Source of the DNA: Phytopseudomonas punonensis
GTDB taxonomy: Bacteria > Pseudomonadota > Gammaproteobacteria > Pseudomonadales > Pseudomonadaceae
Reading direction: 5' to 3'
Assembly (NCBI RefSeq): GCF_900142655.1
Contig: NZ_FRBQ01000001.1
Location: 312,115 to 376,114, forward strand
Length of the DNA stretch: 64,000 nt
The translations under genes and the position numbers were made by a program. Shown one piece after another: positions 19,907 through 32,075 of this stretch; position 1 is the first letter of the stretch; the number at the start of each line of letters is the position of its first letter. Below the pieces are notes generated by a model, which searched no databases, was not told the origin of the DNA, and saw only the letters and a list, made by a program, of their open reading frames with translations.

Positions 19907-20365
19907 ATGAGTTTTCGTCCCTTGCCGGCCAAGGCGCCCGCTGCACTGCTGCGCGAGGCGAAGCCGTTGAAAGCCCTGTTCAATCAGGCTCAACGCATCG
20001 ACCACCTTCAGCAGATAGTGGAAAGCCAGCTGCAACCCGCCGCCCGTGAACACTGTCGCGTGGCATCGTGGCGAGAGGGCTGTTTACTTCTGATCGTCAC
20101 CGATGGCCACTGGGCCACTCGGCTGCGCTATCAACAAAGACGCCTGCAAAGGCAGTTACAGGCGCTCGAAACGTTCGCGACCTTAACGAAAATCCTCTTC
20201 AAGATGCAACCTTCGAACACAGAGAAACGCCCGCCTGCCCAGCCATTCGAGCTCTCTGACAGTGCTGCCGACAACATTCAGGAAACCGCCGAAGGCGTCA
20301 GCGACCCCCGCCTCAAAGCTGCACTGGAACGCCTTGCCAGCCATCGTCGCCGCAGCGATTCGTAA
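19907..20365 (+). CDS. dciA: DciA family replicative helicase loader (DUF721)
   Basis: DciA loads or activates the DnaB helicase in bacteria lacking DnaC. The 152-residue protein has the DUF721 core at about residues 20-105: LKALFNQAQRIDHLQQIVESQL, then CRVASWREGCLLLIVTDGHWATRLRYQ. The C-terminal third is rich in charged residues and looks disordered, as is common in the family. It lies divergently next to the M23 peptidase gene and close to secA and lpxC, the usual pseudomonad context. Confidence 0.9.
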   Translation: MSFRPLPAKAPAALLREAKPLKALFNQAQRIDHLQQIVESQLQPAAREHCRVASWREGCLLLIVTDGHWATRLRYQQRRLQRQLQALETFATLTKILFKMQPSNTEKRPPAQPFELSDSAADNIQETAEGVSDPRLKAALERLASHRRRSDS

Positions 20366-20490
20366 CTCACTTCAGCTCGTTACGAACGCTGATAAAAATT
20401 TGCCATAAAAATGACGCCATTCACCGATAGCGATATCGGCGGCTCGTTTCGCCTGTCTCGTGCCGCCTGTCGGGCGATAAAAATAATCCA

Positions 20491-20517
20491 TAAAAAAGGC
20501 CACCCGAAGGTGGCCTT
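20491..20517 (-). terminator. Terminator of lpxC and the dcw cluster
   Basis: A perfect 9-bp stem, AAGGCCACC/GGTGGCCTT, closes on a CGAA (TTCG on the transcript) tetraloop. On the minus strand it is followed by TTTTTTA. It lies 29 nt beyond the lpxC stop and ends the leftward envelope gene run. Confidence 0.93.
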
Positions 20518-20545
20518 GAAGAAGATAAAACTAGGAGAGAGTGCC

Positions 20546-21457
20546 TTACACCGCCGCAGCCGGGCGCATGTAAGAGATCGGAGCAGTCTCGGCGTCTTCG
20601 AACGTCACCATTTCCCAAGCATCCGGCTGCGCGATCAAAGCACGCAGCAGACGGTTGTTAAGGCCATGGCCGGATTTGTAACCGCGGAACTCACCGATCA
20701 GGCTGTTGCCGAGCAGATAGAGGTCACCGATTGCATCGAGAATCTTGTGCCTAACGAACTCGTCCTCGTAACGCAAGCCGTCTTCGTTGAGTACACCGTC
20801 TTCGTCCACCACGATGGCGTTATCCACACTGCCGCCGCGTGCCAGGTTGTGCGAGCGCAGGAATTCGATGTCACGCATGAAACCGAATGTGCGAGCACGG
20901 CTGACTTCCTTGACGAACGAGGTGCTGGAGAAATCAACACTCGCGGTCTTGGTGCGATCGTGGAATACCGGGTGATCGAAGTCGATCTCGAAACTCACCT
21001 TGAAGCCATCGAACGGAACGAAGGTGGCGCGCTTGTCGCCGTCCGTTACGCTCACTTCGCGGGTGATGCGGATAAACTTCTTGGGCGCGTCCTGCTCTTG
21101 CAGACCAGCCGACTGAATCAGGAAAACAAAGGGACCAGCGCTGCCGTCCATGATCGGCACTTCACATGCAGAGAGCTCGACGTAGGCGTTATCGATGCCC
21201 AGGCCAGCCATGGCCGAAAGCAGATGCTCTACCGTATCCACCTTGACATCACCATTGACCAACGTGGTCGACATGGTGGTTTCACCGACGTTCAGGGCGT
21301 GACCGGTTACCTCTACCACAGGGTCGAGGTCGGTACGACGGAACACGATGCCGGTATCCACCGGAGCCGGCTTCAGGGTCAGGTAAACCTTCTCCCCGGA
21401 GTGCAGGCCGATACCCGTGGCGCGGATGATGTTCTTCAGGGTGCGTTGTCTGATCAT
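20546..21457 (-). CDS. lpxC: UDP-3-O-acyl-N-acetylglucosamine deacetylase LpxC
   Basis: LpxC carries out the first committed step of lipid A synthesis, a zinc-dependent deacetylation in the cytoplasm. The 303-residue length equals the P. aeruginosa enzyme. It begins [21 protein letters not shown]. Zinc ligands are visible as H78 ([11 protein letters not shown]) and the HxxxD of [15 protein letters not shown] (about 237-241), with the catalytic KSGHGLNN histidine near 264. It follows ftsZ by 112 nt. A TATTAT -10-like element at 21510-21515 suggests an additional local promoter. Confidence 0.98.
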   Translation of the reverse strand: MIRQRTLKNIIRATGIGLHSGEKVYLTLKPAPVDTGIVFRRTDLDPVVEVTGHALNVGETTMSTTLVNGDVKVDTVEHLLSAMAGLGIDNAYVELSACEVPIMDGSAGPFVFLIQSAGLQEQDAPKKFIRITREVSVTDGDKRATFVPFDGFKVSFEIDFDHPVFHDRTKTASVDFSSTSFVKEVSRARTFGFMRDIEFLRSHNLARGGSVDNAIVVDEDGVLNEDGLRYEDEFVRHKILDAIGDLYLLGNSLIGEFRGYKSGHGLNNRLLRALIAQPDAWEMVTFEDAETAPISYMRPAAAV

Positions 21458-21569
21458 GGGTCTGGCCGCTATTGCGCTAGGTGCGAATTGTTTTCAACAA
21501 AGGCTGGCGATAATAGCAGAACCGACCTTTGCTGAACACCAATCACCTTCATACTCCTGATAGATTTCA

Positions 21570-22760
21570 TTAATCCGCCTGACGACGCAGGAAGGCTGGA
21601 ATATCCAGATAATCCAGGTCATCCTGCGGATTCATTTTCGCCGCAGTGGCAGCGCCACCATGGCTCTGACGCTGTACGGTCGGGCGCTCGTAGTCTTTGT
21701 AGTTGACGTTCTGCTCGGCACGAACCGGAGCGGCAACTGGGGCGACGGACTGAGCGGCGGCAACCTGAACGGTGTTGTCGACGACCTTGACCGGCTTCTC
21801 CATACGCGCGCCCAGACCAGTGGCAACCACGGTCACGTGCAGCTCGTCGCGCATGTCCGGATCGATCACAGTGCCGACCTTGACGGTGGCGTGCTCGGAA
21901 GCGAATTGTTCAATGATGTTACCCACGTCGGAGTACTCACCCAGAGACAGGTCAGGGCCGGCGGTGATGTTGACCAGAATGCCGCGAGCACCCTGCAGGT
22001 TGACGTCTTCGAGCAGCGGGTTACGGATGGCCGCCTCGGTGGCTTCACGCGCACGGTTCGGACCGCTGGCGCAGCCAGTGCCCATCATCGCCATGCCCAT
22101 TTCGCTCATCACGGTTTTCACGTCGGCGAAGTCGACGTTGATCATGCCCGGACGCTTGATGATGTCGGAGATACCGCGAACGGCACCGCTCAGCACGTCG
22201 TCGGCCTTGGAGAAAGCGGACAGCAGGCTGGCGTCCTTACCAAGGATGGTCAGCAGCTTCTCGTTGGGGATGGTGATCAGCGAGTCAACGCTTTCCTGCA
22301 GCGCACGGATGCCTTCGTCGGCGATCTGCATACGCTTTCGGCCTTCGAACGGGAACGGACGAGTCACCACCGCAACGGTGAGGATGCCCAGCTCCTTGGC
22401 CACTTCGGCGATGACCGGAGCAGCACCGGTACCGGTACCACCGCCCATGCCTGTGGTGATGAATACCATGTCGCAGCCCTGCAGCACTTCGGCGATGCGC
22501 TCACGGTCTTCGATGGCAGCCTGACGGCCGACTTCCGGGTTGGCGCCAGCGCCCAGACCCTTGGTAACGCCAGTACCGAGTTGCAGAACGGTACGTGCGC
22601 CGATGTTTTTCAGTGCTTGAGCATCGGTGTTGGCGCAGATGAATTCGACGCCTTCGATGTTGCTCTTGGCCATATGGTTGACTGCGTTGCCGCCGCCACC
22701 ACCAACACCGATAACCTTGATGACCGCGCTCTGCGGAAGGTTGTCTACGAGTTCAAACAT
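21570..22760 (-). CDS. ftsZ: Cell division GTPase FtsZ
   Basis: FtsZ is the tubulin homologue that forms the cytokinetic ring. The 396-residue protein has the GTP-binding signature GGGTGTGAAP at about 106-115 and the NxDxQ-type N-terminal motif CANTDAQAL. The catalytic T7 loop is MINVDFADVKTVMSEMG. A variable linker starts at about residue 320. The extreme C-terminal peptide DDLDYLDIPAFLRRQAD binds FtsA and ZipA. AGGAGAGA precedes the ATG. It is separated from ftsA by 77 nt containing a hairpin. Confidence 0.99.
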   Translation of the reverse strand: MFELVDNLPQSAVIKVIGVGGGGGNAVNHMAKSNIEGVEFICANTDAQALKNIGARTVLQLGTGVTKGLGAGANPEVGRQAAIEDRERIAEVLQGCDMVFITTGMGGGTGTGAAPVIAEVAKELGILTVAVVTRPFPFEGRKRMQIADEGIRALQESVDSLITIPNEKLLTILGKDASLLSAFSKADDVLSGAVRGISDIIKRPGMINVDFADVKTVMSEMGMAMMGTGCASGPNRAREATEAAIRNPLLEDVNLQGARGILVNITAGPDLSLGEYSDVGNIIEQFASEHATVKVGTVIDPDMRDELHVTVVATGLGARMEKPVKVVDNTVQVAAAQSVAPVAAPVRAEQNVNYKDYERPTVQRQSHGGAATAAKMNPQDDLDYLDIPAFLRRQAD

Positions 22761-22807
22761 GGTCTCTCTCCTGTATTTTCTAGTTTTTAACGCCTACTGC
22801 CAGCAAT

Positions 22808-22827
22808 GCTGCACACGCCCGTGCAGC
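22808..22827 (-). other. Hairpin in the ftsA-ftsZ gap
   Basis: GCTGCAC (22808-22814) and GTGCAGC (22821-22827) form a perfect 7-bp stem with a 6-nt loop in the only sizeable gap of the ftsQAZ segment, 48 nt before ftsZ. It has no U tract, so it is more likely an mRNA processing or stability element than a terminator. Confidence 0.4.
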
Positions 22828-22837
22828 GTTACCCACA

Positions 22838-24088
22838 TTAGAAATTGCCCTGAATCCAGCGCTTGAGCCGTTCCAGAACGGGTGTCTTGGTTTCATCACC
22901 GTACCCGCCACCATTGCCGGGCATCGGGATGTCGTCGGACTGCTTGCGCAGGCCGTACATCAACAGGCCAACGCCCGTCGAATAAATAGGGTTGCGCACC
23001 ACATCGCTGAGGCCTTTGACGCTGTGCGGGACACCGAGGCGAACCGGCATGTGGAAGATCTCTTCGGCCAGTTCGACCGCGCCTTCCATCTTCGCCGTGC
23101 CGCCGGTGAGCACGATACCCGCGGGGATCAGATCCTCGTAGCCGCTGCGACGCAGTTCGGCCTGAATCAGGGTGAACAGCTCGTCGTAACGCGGCTCGAC
23201 CACCTCGGCCAGAGACTGACGCGACAGATCGCGCGGCGGACGATCACCGACGCTCGGCACCTTGATGGTTTCGCCAGCGCCGGCCAGTTTGGCCAGAGCG
23301 CAGGCGTAACGGATCTTGATCTCTTCGGCGTACTGAGTCGGAGTGCGCAGCGCCATGGCGATGTCGTTGGTGACCTGATCGCCAGCGATCGGGATCACCG
23401 CGGTGTGGCGAATCGCGCCTTCGGTGAAGATGCAGATGTCGGTGGTGCCACCGCCGATGTCGACCAGGCACACGCCCAGCTCTTTCTCGTCGTCAGTCAG
23501 CACCGCATAGGCGGAAGCCAGTTGCTCGAGGATGATGTCGTCGACTTCCAGGCCACAGCGGCGCACGCACTTCTCGATGTTCTGCGCCGCGTTAACCGCG
23601 CAGGTCACCACGTGCACCTTGGCTTCCAGGCGTACACCGGACATGCCCAGTGGCTCGCGAACGCCTTCCTGGTTATCGATCACGTAATCCTGTGGCAGCG
23701 TGTGCAGCACGCGCTGGTCAGCCGGAATGGCAACGGCCTGGGCGGCATCGAGCACGCGCTCCAGGTCAGCACCGCTCACTTCACGGTCGCGAATGGCGAC
23801 GATGCCGTGGCTGTTCAGGCTGCGGATGTGATTACCGGCCACGCCGACGAAGGCCGAGTGGATGCGGCAACCCGCCATCAACTGGGCTTCTTCCACTGCG
23901 CGCTGGATCGAGGCCACCGTGGACTCGATATTGACCACCACGCCCTTCTTCAGGCCGCGTGACGGGTGAGTACCGATGCCGACGATTTCCAGCTGACCAT
24001 CAGCGGTCACTTCGCCTACCAGCGCCACCACCTTGGAGGTGCCGATATCAAGGCCGACGATCATCTTGCCGCTCTGCACGTTTGCCAT
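22838..24088 (-). CDS. ftsA: Cell division protein FtsA
   Basis: FtsA is an actin-like ATPase that tethers FtsZ to the membrane and recruits the divisome. The 416-residue protein begins with the phosphate-1 motif IVGLDIGTSKVVALVGE. It has the SHS2/1C subdomain at about 85-165, the phosphate-2 motif CLVDIGGGTTDICIF, and the adenosine motif GIVLTGGTAKMEG. The C-terminus ERLKRWIQGNF is the amphipathic membrane-targeting helix. It is 22 nt from ftsQ, inside the same operon. Confidence 0.98.
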   Translation of the reverse strand: MANVQSGKMIVGLDIGTSKVVALVGEVTADGQLEIVGIGTHPSRGLKKGVVVNIESTVASIQRAVEEAQLMAGCRIHSAFVGVAGNHIRSLNSHGIVAIRDREVSGADLERVLDAAQAVAIPADQRVLHTLPQDYVIDNQEGVREPLGMSGVRLEAKVHVVTCAVNAAQNIEKCVRRCGLEVDDIILEQLASAYAVLTDDEKELGVCLVDIGGGTTDICIFTEGAIRHTAVIPIAGDQVTNDIAMALRTPTQYAEEIKIRYACALAKLAGAGETIKVPSVGDRPPRDLSRQSLAEVVEPRYDELFTLIQAELRRSGYEDLIPAGIVLTGGTAKMEGAVELAEEIFHMPVRLGVPHSVKGLSDVVRNPIYSTGVGLLMYGLRKQSDDIPMPGNGGGYGDETKTPVLERLKRWIQGNF

Positions 24089-24110
24089 GTTTCCTGCCTT
24101 CTCTCTTTAT

Positions 24111-24965
24111 TCACTGCACCGCAGCGGTATCGACCGCTACGGGTGCTGGCGGCTCGCGCCACGCTACGGCCAGGCCGTTGGCGTAACGTAGATCGACCCG
24201 CGCAATATTGTCTTTCTGATCCTTCAGCGCCTTGCTGTAGATGGCGCCGAAACGACGTATTTTTTCCACCAGATGGTCGCGCCCCAGCAGCACTTCGATG
24301 CCCTGCCCGGTGGACAGGAACCAGCTGCCACGCTCACGCAACTCCAGGCGTGCCACGGTGAACCCCATTGGTCGCAGCATCTGGCTCAACACCTGATACT
24401 GCTGCATCACTTGTTGCTGTGCCCGTTTGGGGCCGTACAGCTGTGGCAGATTTTCGTAATGCGCCAACTCTTTCGGCGCGAATGCCTGGCCCTGATTGTT
24501 CAGAAGTGCCTCATCACCCCAACGGGCGATCGGCAGTTGCTCCTCCAAACGCACCATCACCTGATCCGGCCACACACGGCGTACTTCAGCGTGGGCGATC
24601 CATGGCATCTGTTCCAGTTCGTGGCGCATACCCACGAGGTCGACACTGAAGAAGCTCGCACTGACAAAAGGTTCAATACGTTGTTGCACCGATTGCTGGC
24701 TGATGTAGCTCAGGTCACCTTCCACGCTGATCTTGGTGATCGGCCGGTCGGCATACGGCAGCAGCCGCAGCGACAGCTCGTAAGCACCAAAGCCCAGCAC
24801 CAGCAGCATCACCGGCCAGGTAATACGCTTGAGCAGGCTGAAATTCGGCCGCGGCAAACGCACGCTGATCGGCTCCTTGGCCACCAGGCGGCTGGCGCCG
24901 CGCGGCACAGCCTTGCCGCGTACCGGCGTGCCTGAACCTGGCTGATGACGAAGGATGGCGCCCAT
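24111..24965 (-). CDS. ftsQ: Cell division protein FtsQ
   Basis: FtsQ is a bitopic inner-membrane protein that binds FtsB/FtsL and links early and late division proteins. The 284-residue product has a basic cytoplasmic tail (1-47), one TM helix at about 48-68, a POTRA domain at about 74-145 ([18 protein letters not shown]...[17 protein letters not shown]) and a beta domain (about 150-260). Its start is 2 nt from the ddlB stop, consistent with translational coupling. Low identity is typical of this family; context makes the call firm. Confidence 0.97.
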   Translation of the reverse strand: MGAILRHQPGSGTPVRGKAVPRGASRLVAKEPISVRLPRPNFSLLKRITWPVMLLVLGFGAYELSLRLLPYADRPITKISVEGDLSYISQQSVQQRIEPFVSASFFSVDLVGMRHELEQMPWIAHAEVRRVWPDQVMVRLEEQLPIARWGDEALLNNQGQAFAPKELAHYENLPQLYGPKRAQQQVMQQYQVLSQMLRPMGFTVARLELRERGSWFLSTGQGIEVLLGRDHLVEKIRRFGAIYSKALKDQKDNIARVDLRYANGLAVAWREPPAPVAVDTAAVQ

Positions 24966-24967
24966 GC

Positions 24968-27355
<2,388 letters not shown>

Positions 27356-27363
<8 letters not shown>

Positions 27364-28426
27364 GGGCCACCTCCAGACAGACATCGACAACGGTACGGGT
27401 AGCATCGGGCTTGGCCAGGCGACGTGCAGTGCTGGCCATTTGTTTGAGTCGTTCGGGGTGCATCAAGACCTCGGTCAGCTGCGCTGCAAGATCGGCAGCG
27501 TCAGTGGAGCGTTGTGGCAGAAGAACGGCAGCACCGTCCTTCGCGAGATAGCTGGCATTGCGCGTCTGGTGGTCGTCGATCGCGTGGGGCAACGGCACCA
27601 GGAAAGCCGGCAGGCCGGCGGCAGCCAGTTCGCTGACGGTCAGCGCGCCGGAGCGGCAGACCACCAGGTCGGCCCAGGCATAGGCACGGGCCATGTCGCT
27701 GATAAAGGGCGCGACCTGCGCTTCGACGCCCGCAGCGCTGTAACGTTCGCCGGTCACTTCGGCGTGTTGTTTGCCTGCCTGATGGAACACTTCCGGGCGC
27801 AATTGGGCAGAGACCTGCGCCAGCGCCTCTGGCAGCAATTTGTTCAACGGTTCGGCGCCCAGGCTGCCGCCCAGAATCAGCAGACGCGGGCGACGACCGG
27901 TCAGGGAATCGCGTGGTGTTTCCAGGAACAGCTCTTCGCGCACCGGGTTGCCGGTGGTGCGGCGCTTGTCCGAGGCCGCGAAGGTATCGGGGAAAGCCTC
28001 GCAGACCCGGCTGGCGAAAGCCACCAGGCTGCGATTGGCGGTACCGGCCACGGCATTCTGTTCGTGAATGATCAGCGGCACGCCTGCCAGCTTGGCAGCA
28101 AGACCGCCTGGGCCAGTCACGTAACCACCCATGCCGAGCACGCAGACCGGCTGCAGCTCACGCACAACCTTGCGCGCCTGGAACAGCGCCTTGATCAGTT
28201 GCAGCGGCGCCTTGAGCAGCGACAGCTTGCCCTTGCCGCGCAGGCCACTGACGTCTATCAGGTGCAACGGCAGGCCGGCAGCCGGAACCAGTTCGTTTTC
28301 GATGCCGCGCGGCGTGCCCAGCCAATGCACACGATAACCACGCGCCTGAAATTCACGGGCGCAAGCCAGGGCCGGGAACACATGGCCACCGGTGCCGCCT
28401 GCCATGATCAGCACATTACCGGCCAT
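27356..28426 (-). CDS. murG: MurG, lipid II-forming GlcNAc transferase
   Basis: MurG is the peripheral inner-membrane enzyme that adds GlcNAc to lipid I, producing lipid II. The 356-residue GT28 protein begins [21 protein letters not shown] with the first G loop. The second and third G loops are visible as [12 protein letters not shown] and [12 protein letters not shown]. The UDP-GlcNAc site is [35 protein letters not shown] (about 260-290). Start chosen at 28426 behind GGGAGG; it overlaps ftsW by 11 nt. Confidence 0.98.
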
Positions 28427-29639
28427 GCTGCACCTCCCGCTCGGGCTCGGGGAAATCGGTTTCATCAAACTCGATATCCTCGTTGCCCAGGCCGTTGCGC
28501 GCTTCCCACTCGATACGCAGCAGCAGCGCCAGGCTGACGCAGCAGATAACCAGGGAGCTGCCGCCATAGCTGAGGAAGGGCAGCGTCAGACCTTTGGTTG
28601 GCAGCAGACCGATATTCACGCCGATGTTGATCAGGAACTGACCGATCCACAGGAAGCCCAGACCAAAGGCCACATAGGCCGAGAAGTACTGCTTGGCCTT
28701 CTCTGCCCACAGGCCGATGTATAGCGCGCGTACGCTGACGAACACGAACAGGCCAACGGTGGCGAGTGCGCCGACCAGGCCCAGTTCTTCGGCCAGTACC
28801 GAGAACACGAAGTCGGTGTGCGCTTCGGGCAGGTAGAACTGCTTCTGGATGCTGTTGCCCAGGCCAACGCCCAGCCACTCGCCGCGACCAAAGGCGATCA
28901 GTGCCTGGGTCAGCTGATAACCCGAGCCGTACTGATCGGCCCACGGGTCGGTGAAGGTGATCAGACGCTGCAGGCGATACTCCTGGCTCTGCACCAGCAC
29001 GAATACTGCGCCGACCGCCAGGGCCACCATCAGCAGGAAACGGAACAAGCCAACACCGCCGAGGAACAGCATGGCCATGGCCGCGCCCATCATTACCACC
29101 GTGGCACCGAAGTCGGGCTCAAGCAGCAGCAGGAACGCCATAGGCAGCAGCACCACGAACGGCTTGAAGAAGCCTGCCCAGCTTTCGCGCACTTCTTCCT
29201 GGCGACGCACCAAGTAGCCGGCCAGATAGAGCACCACGAAAACCTTGGCGATCTCAGACGGCTGAATGTTGAACGCACCGAAACCAATCCAGCGCTTGGC
29301 ACCGTTGACCTCACGGCCGATGCCCGGCAGCAGCACCATCACCAGCAGGGCGATGGCGATCAGCAGCAACAACCAGCTATGACGTTGCCAGGTAGCCAGC
29401 GGAACCATCAGCACCACACCAGCAGCGCCCAGGCCAATAACCAGGTACACCAGATGGCGAATCATGTAGTACAGCGGGCTGCCGGTGTTCACCGCAGCCA
29501 CCTCGGTGGATGCTGAGGAGATCATCACCAAGCCAAGGCCGAGCAACGCCAGGCAACCGGCGAGCATCGGGAAGTCCATGTCCAGGCCACGACGACGGCC
29601 AAACAGCGGGGACGGATAAGGACGCAGGAAGGACAGCAT
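28416..29639 (-). CDS. ftsW: FtsW, SEDS peptidoglycan glycosyltransferase
   Basis: FtsW is the septal glycan polymerase that works with FtsI. The 407-residue protein has about ten hydrophobic helices. SEDS signatures are KRWIGFGAFNIQPSEIAKV (about 115-133), the catalytic-Asp region EPDFGATVVM, and the large loop with AHTDFVFSVLAEELG (about 280-295). The C-terminus has PFLSYGGSSL. The ATG overlaps the murD stop by one base (TGATG). The C-terminal cytoplasmic tail is acidic. Confidence 0.98.
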   Translation of the reverse strand: MLSFLRPYPSPLFGRRRGLDMDFPMLAGCLALLGLGLVMISSASTEVAAVNTGSPLYYMIRHLVYLVIGLGAAGVVLMVPLATWQRHSWLLLLIAIALLVMVLLPGIGREVNGAKRWIGFGAFNIQPSEIAKVFVVLYLAGYLVRRQEEVRESWAGFFKPFVVLLPMAFLLLLEPDFGATVVMMGAAMAMLFLGGVGLFRFLLMVALAVGAVFVLVQSQEYRLQRLITFTDPWADQYGSGYQLTQALIAFGRGEWLGVGLGNSIQKQFYLPEAHTDFVFSVLAEELGLVGALATVGLFVFVSVRALYIGLWAEKAKQYFSAYVAFGLGFLWIGQFLINIGVNIGLLPTKGLTLPFLSYGGSSLVICCVSLALLLRIEWEARNGLGNEDIEFDETDFPEPEREVQHGR

Positions 29640-30985
29640 CAGACGAGCGCCTCCACGGCCTGGGCGAACATGCGCCCGCGTTCTTCGAAGTTCTTGAACA
29701 TGTCCAGGCTCGCGCAGGCTGGCGACAGCAGCACGGCGTCGCCGCTCTGGGCAATGGCGGCGGCCTGTTCGACCGCAGCCTGCAGGCTGTCGACACGCAG
29801 GATGTCCACGGCGCCATCGAGTACCGCGGCCAGCTTGTCGGCGTCACGGCCGAGCAGCACCACCACGCGGCAATGGGCCGCTACCGGCTTGCGCAGGCTG
29901 GAGAAGTCGGCGCCTTTGCCGTCGCCACCGGCAATCAGCACCAGCTTGCCGGCGATGTCATCGCCCAGGCCTTCGATGGCTGCCAGAGCAGCACCGACAT
30001 TGGTGGCTTTGGAGTCGTCGTAGTAGCTCACGCCGGCGCGCTCACCAACCCACTGGCAACGATGCGGCAAGCCTGTGAAGCCCTTGAGGGTTTCGAGCAT
30101 GGCCGCCATCGGCAGACCCACGGCGTGACCCAATGCCAGCGCCGCCAGGGCATTGGACTGATTGTGCGCGCCACGTACCTTCAGCTCGCGCACCGGCAGC
30201 AGCGCCTCGAACTGATAGGCCAGGTATTTCTCGCCGTTCTCTTCGAGCAGGCCGAAGCGTTTGAAATCGGGCTTGCCGAGGCCGAAGCTCCAGCATGGCA
30301 CCTGATCGGCGATCATCGGCCGCGACAGCGGATCGTCACGGTTCACCACCACCTGACGCGCGCCGCGGAAGATGCGGTGCTTGGCCAGGTGATAAGCCGG
30401 CAGATCGGCGTAGCGATCCATGTGGTCTTCGCTGACATTCAGGCAGGTGGCCACTTCAGCGTTGAGCAATTCGGTGGTTTCCAGCTGGAAGCTGGAGAGT
30501 TCGATCACGTACAGCTCGACGTCATCAGCGAGCAGATCCAGTGCCGGCGTACCAAGGTTGCCGCCCACGGCGACCTTGCGGCCTGCCGCTGCGGCCATCT
30601 CGCCGACCAACGTGGTCACGGTGCTTTTCGCATTGGAGCCGGTGATCGCGATGATCGGCGCCTTCGCCGCGCGGGCAAACAGGTCGATGTCGCCGGACAA
30701 TTTGACGCCGCGCTTGGCCGCTTCCTGCAGTGCAGGCGTGGCCACAGCCAGGCCGGGGCTGATTAGCAATTCGCTGGCACGGCTGAGGAATTCCACGTCC
30801 AGCTCGCCACAACGCACTTCGACCTGCGGGAACTGTTCACGCAAGGTGCTCAGTTCCGGCGGATTGGCACGGGTATCGACCACGGCAAAGCGCACGCCCT
30901 GGCGCGCAAGGTAGCGCACCAGGGACATGCCGCTCTTGCCGAGGCCGACAACGATGCGGAATTGGTCGGAAGCGATCAGGCTCAT
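29639..30985 (-). CDS. murD: UDP-MurNAc-L-Ala--D-Glu ligase MurD
   Basis: MurD adds D-glutamate to UDP-MurNAc-L-Ala in the cytoplasm. The 448-residue Mur ligase begins FRIVVGLGKSGMSLVRYLARQG (UDP-binding domain). The P-loop is ITGSNAKSTVTTL at about 113-125, the carbamylated-lysine region is centred on HMDRYADLPAYHLAKHRIF, and the C-terminal domain has YYDDSKATNVGAALAA. It is 7 nt downstream of mraY and touches ftsW. Confidence 0.98.
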   Translation of the reverse strand: MSLIASDQFRIVVGLGKSGMSLVRYLARQGVRFAVVDTRANPPELSTLREQFPQVEVRCGELDVEFLSRASELLISPGLAVATPALQEAAKRGVKLSGDIDLFARAAKAPIIAITGSNAKSTVTTLVGEMAAAAGRKVAVGGNLGTPALDLLADDVELYVIELSSFQLETTELLNAEVATCLNVSEDHMDRYADLPAYHLAKHRIFRGARQVVVNRDDPLSRPMIADQVPCWSFGLGKPDFKRFGLLEENGEKYLAYQFEALLPVRELKVRGAHNQSNALAALALGHAVGLPMAAMLETLKGFTGLPHRCQWVGERAGVSYYDDSKATNVGAALAAIEGLGDDIAGKLVLIAGGDGKGADFSSLRKPVAAHCRVVVLLGRDADKLAAVLDGAVDILRVDSLQAAVEQAAAIAQSGDAVLLSPACASLDMFKNFEERGRMFAQAVEALV

Positions 30986-30992
30986 GCTGTCC

Positions 30993-32075
30993 TCAACGCA
31001 GTTTCAAAGTAGCGAGGCCGATCAACACCAGAATGACGGTGATGATCCAGAAACGAACGATGACCCGTGGTTCGGGCCAACCCTTCAACTCGAAATGATG
31101 GTGAATCGGTGCCATGCGGAACACGCGCTTGCCGGTCAGCTTGAAGCTGGCGACCTGGATGATCACCGACAGGGTTTCCATGACGAACACGCCGCCCATG
31201 ATGAACAGCACGATTTCCTGACGCACGATCACCGCGATGGTGCCCAGCGCAGCGCCCAGCGCCAGCGCACCGACGTCGCCCATGAACACCTGCGCCGGGT
31301 AGGTGTTGAACCATAGAAAGCCGAGGCCAGCGCCGATCAGCGCGCCGCAGAACACGATCAGCTCGCCAGCGCCGGGCACATAAGGAATCAACAAGTATTC
31401 GGAGAAATTCACGTTGCCCGACAGGTAGCAGAAGATGCCGAGGGCGCCGCCGACCATCACGGTGGGCAGAATCGCCAGGCCATCCAGGCCGTCAGTCAGG
31501 TTGACCGCGTTGCTCGAACCGACGATCACGAAGTAGGTGAGGATGACGAAGCCGATGCCCAGCGGAATGCTGACATCCTTGAGCAGCGGCACGATCAGGG
31601 TGGTTTCGATCGGCGTCTGCGCAGTCATATAAAGGAAGAGCGCCGCGCCAAGACCAAACACCGACTGCCAGAAATACTTCCAGCGGCTCGGCAGGCCACG
31701 GGAGTCCTTCTCGATCACTTTGCGGTAGTCGTCGACCCAGCCGATGGCGCCGAACAGCAGCGTGACGATCAGCACGGTCCATACATAGCGATTGCTCAGG
31801 TCAGCCCACAGCAGGGTGCTGACGGCGATGGCCGAGAGAATCAGCGCGCCACCCATGGTCGGCGTGCCCTTCTTGGACAGGTGCGACTGCGGGCCGTCAT
31901 TGCGCACAGCCTGGCCGATCTGGCGGATCTGCAGGGTGCGAATCATCCACGGGCCGAGGAACAGCGCCAGCGCGAGCGCCGTCAGCACACCGAGAATCCC
32001 GCGCAGGGTCAGGTACTGAAAGACCGCGAAGCCCTTATGGAACTGTTGCAGATACTCTGCCAGCAGCAGCAGCAT
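30993..32075 (-). CDS. mraY: MraY, phospho-MurNAc-pentapeptide translocase
   Basis: MraY transfers phospho-MurNAc-pentapeptide to undecaprenyl phosphate, forming lipid I. The 360-residue length is that of P. aeruginosa and E. coli MraY. Ten hydrophobic helices are evident. Signatures are KKGTPTMGG (about 70-78), [13 protein letters not shown] with the catalytic Asp pair at about 110-122, [13 protein letters not shown] (about 189-201), and [13 protein letters not shown] at about 320-332. It starts immediately after the murF stop with no gap. Confidence 0.99.
   Translation of the reverse strand: MLLLLAEYLQQFHKGFAVFQYLTLRGILGVLTALALALFLGPWMIRTLQIRQIGQAVRNDGPQSHLSKKGTPTMGGALILSAIAVSTLLWADLSNRYVWTVLIVTLLFGAIGWVDDYRKVIEKDSRGLPSRWKYFWQSVFGLGAALFLYMTAQTPIETTLIVPLLKDVSIPLGIGFVILTYFVIVGSSNAVNLTDGLDGLAILPTVMVGGALGIFCYLSGNVNFSEYLLIPYVPGAGELIVFCGALIGAGLGFLWFNTYPAQVFMGDVGALALGAALGTIAVIVRQEIVLFIMGGVFVMETLSVIIQVASFKLTGKRVFRMAPIHHHFELKGWPEPRVIVRFWIITVILVLIGLATLKLR

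Noticed and set aside
22808..22827. A terminator between ftsA and ftsZ
   Set aside because: The 7-bp stem lacks a U tract and ftsZ must be expressed at high level through this gap.
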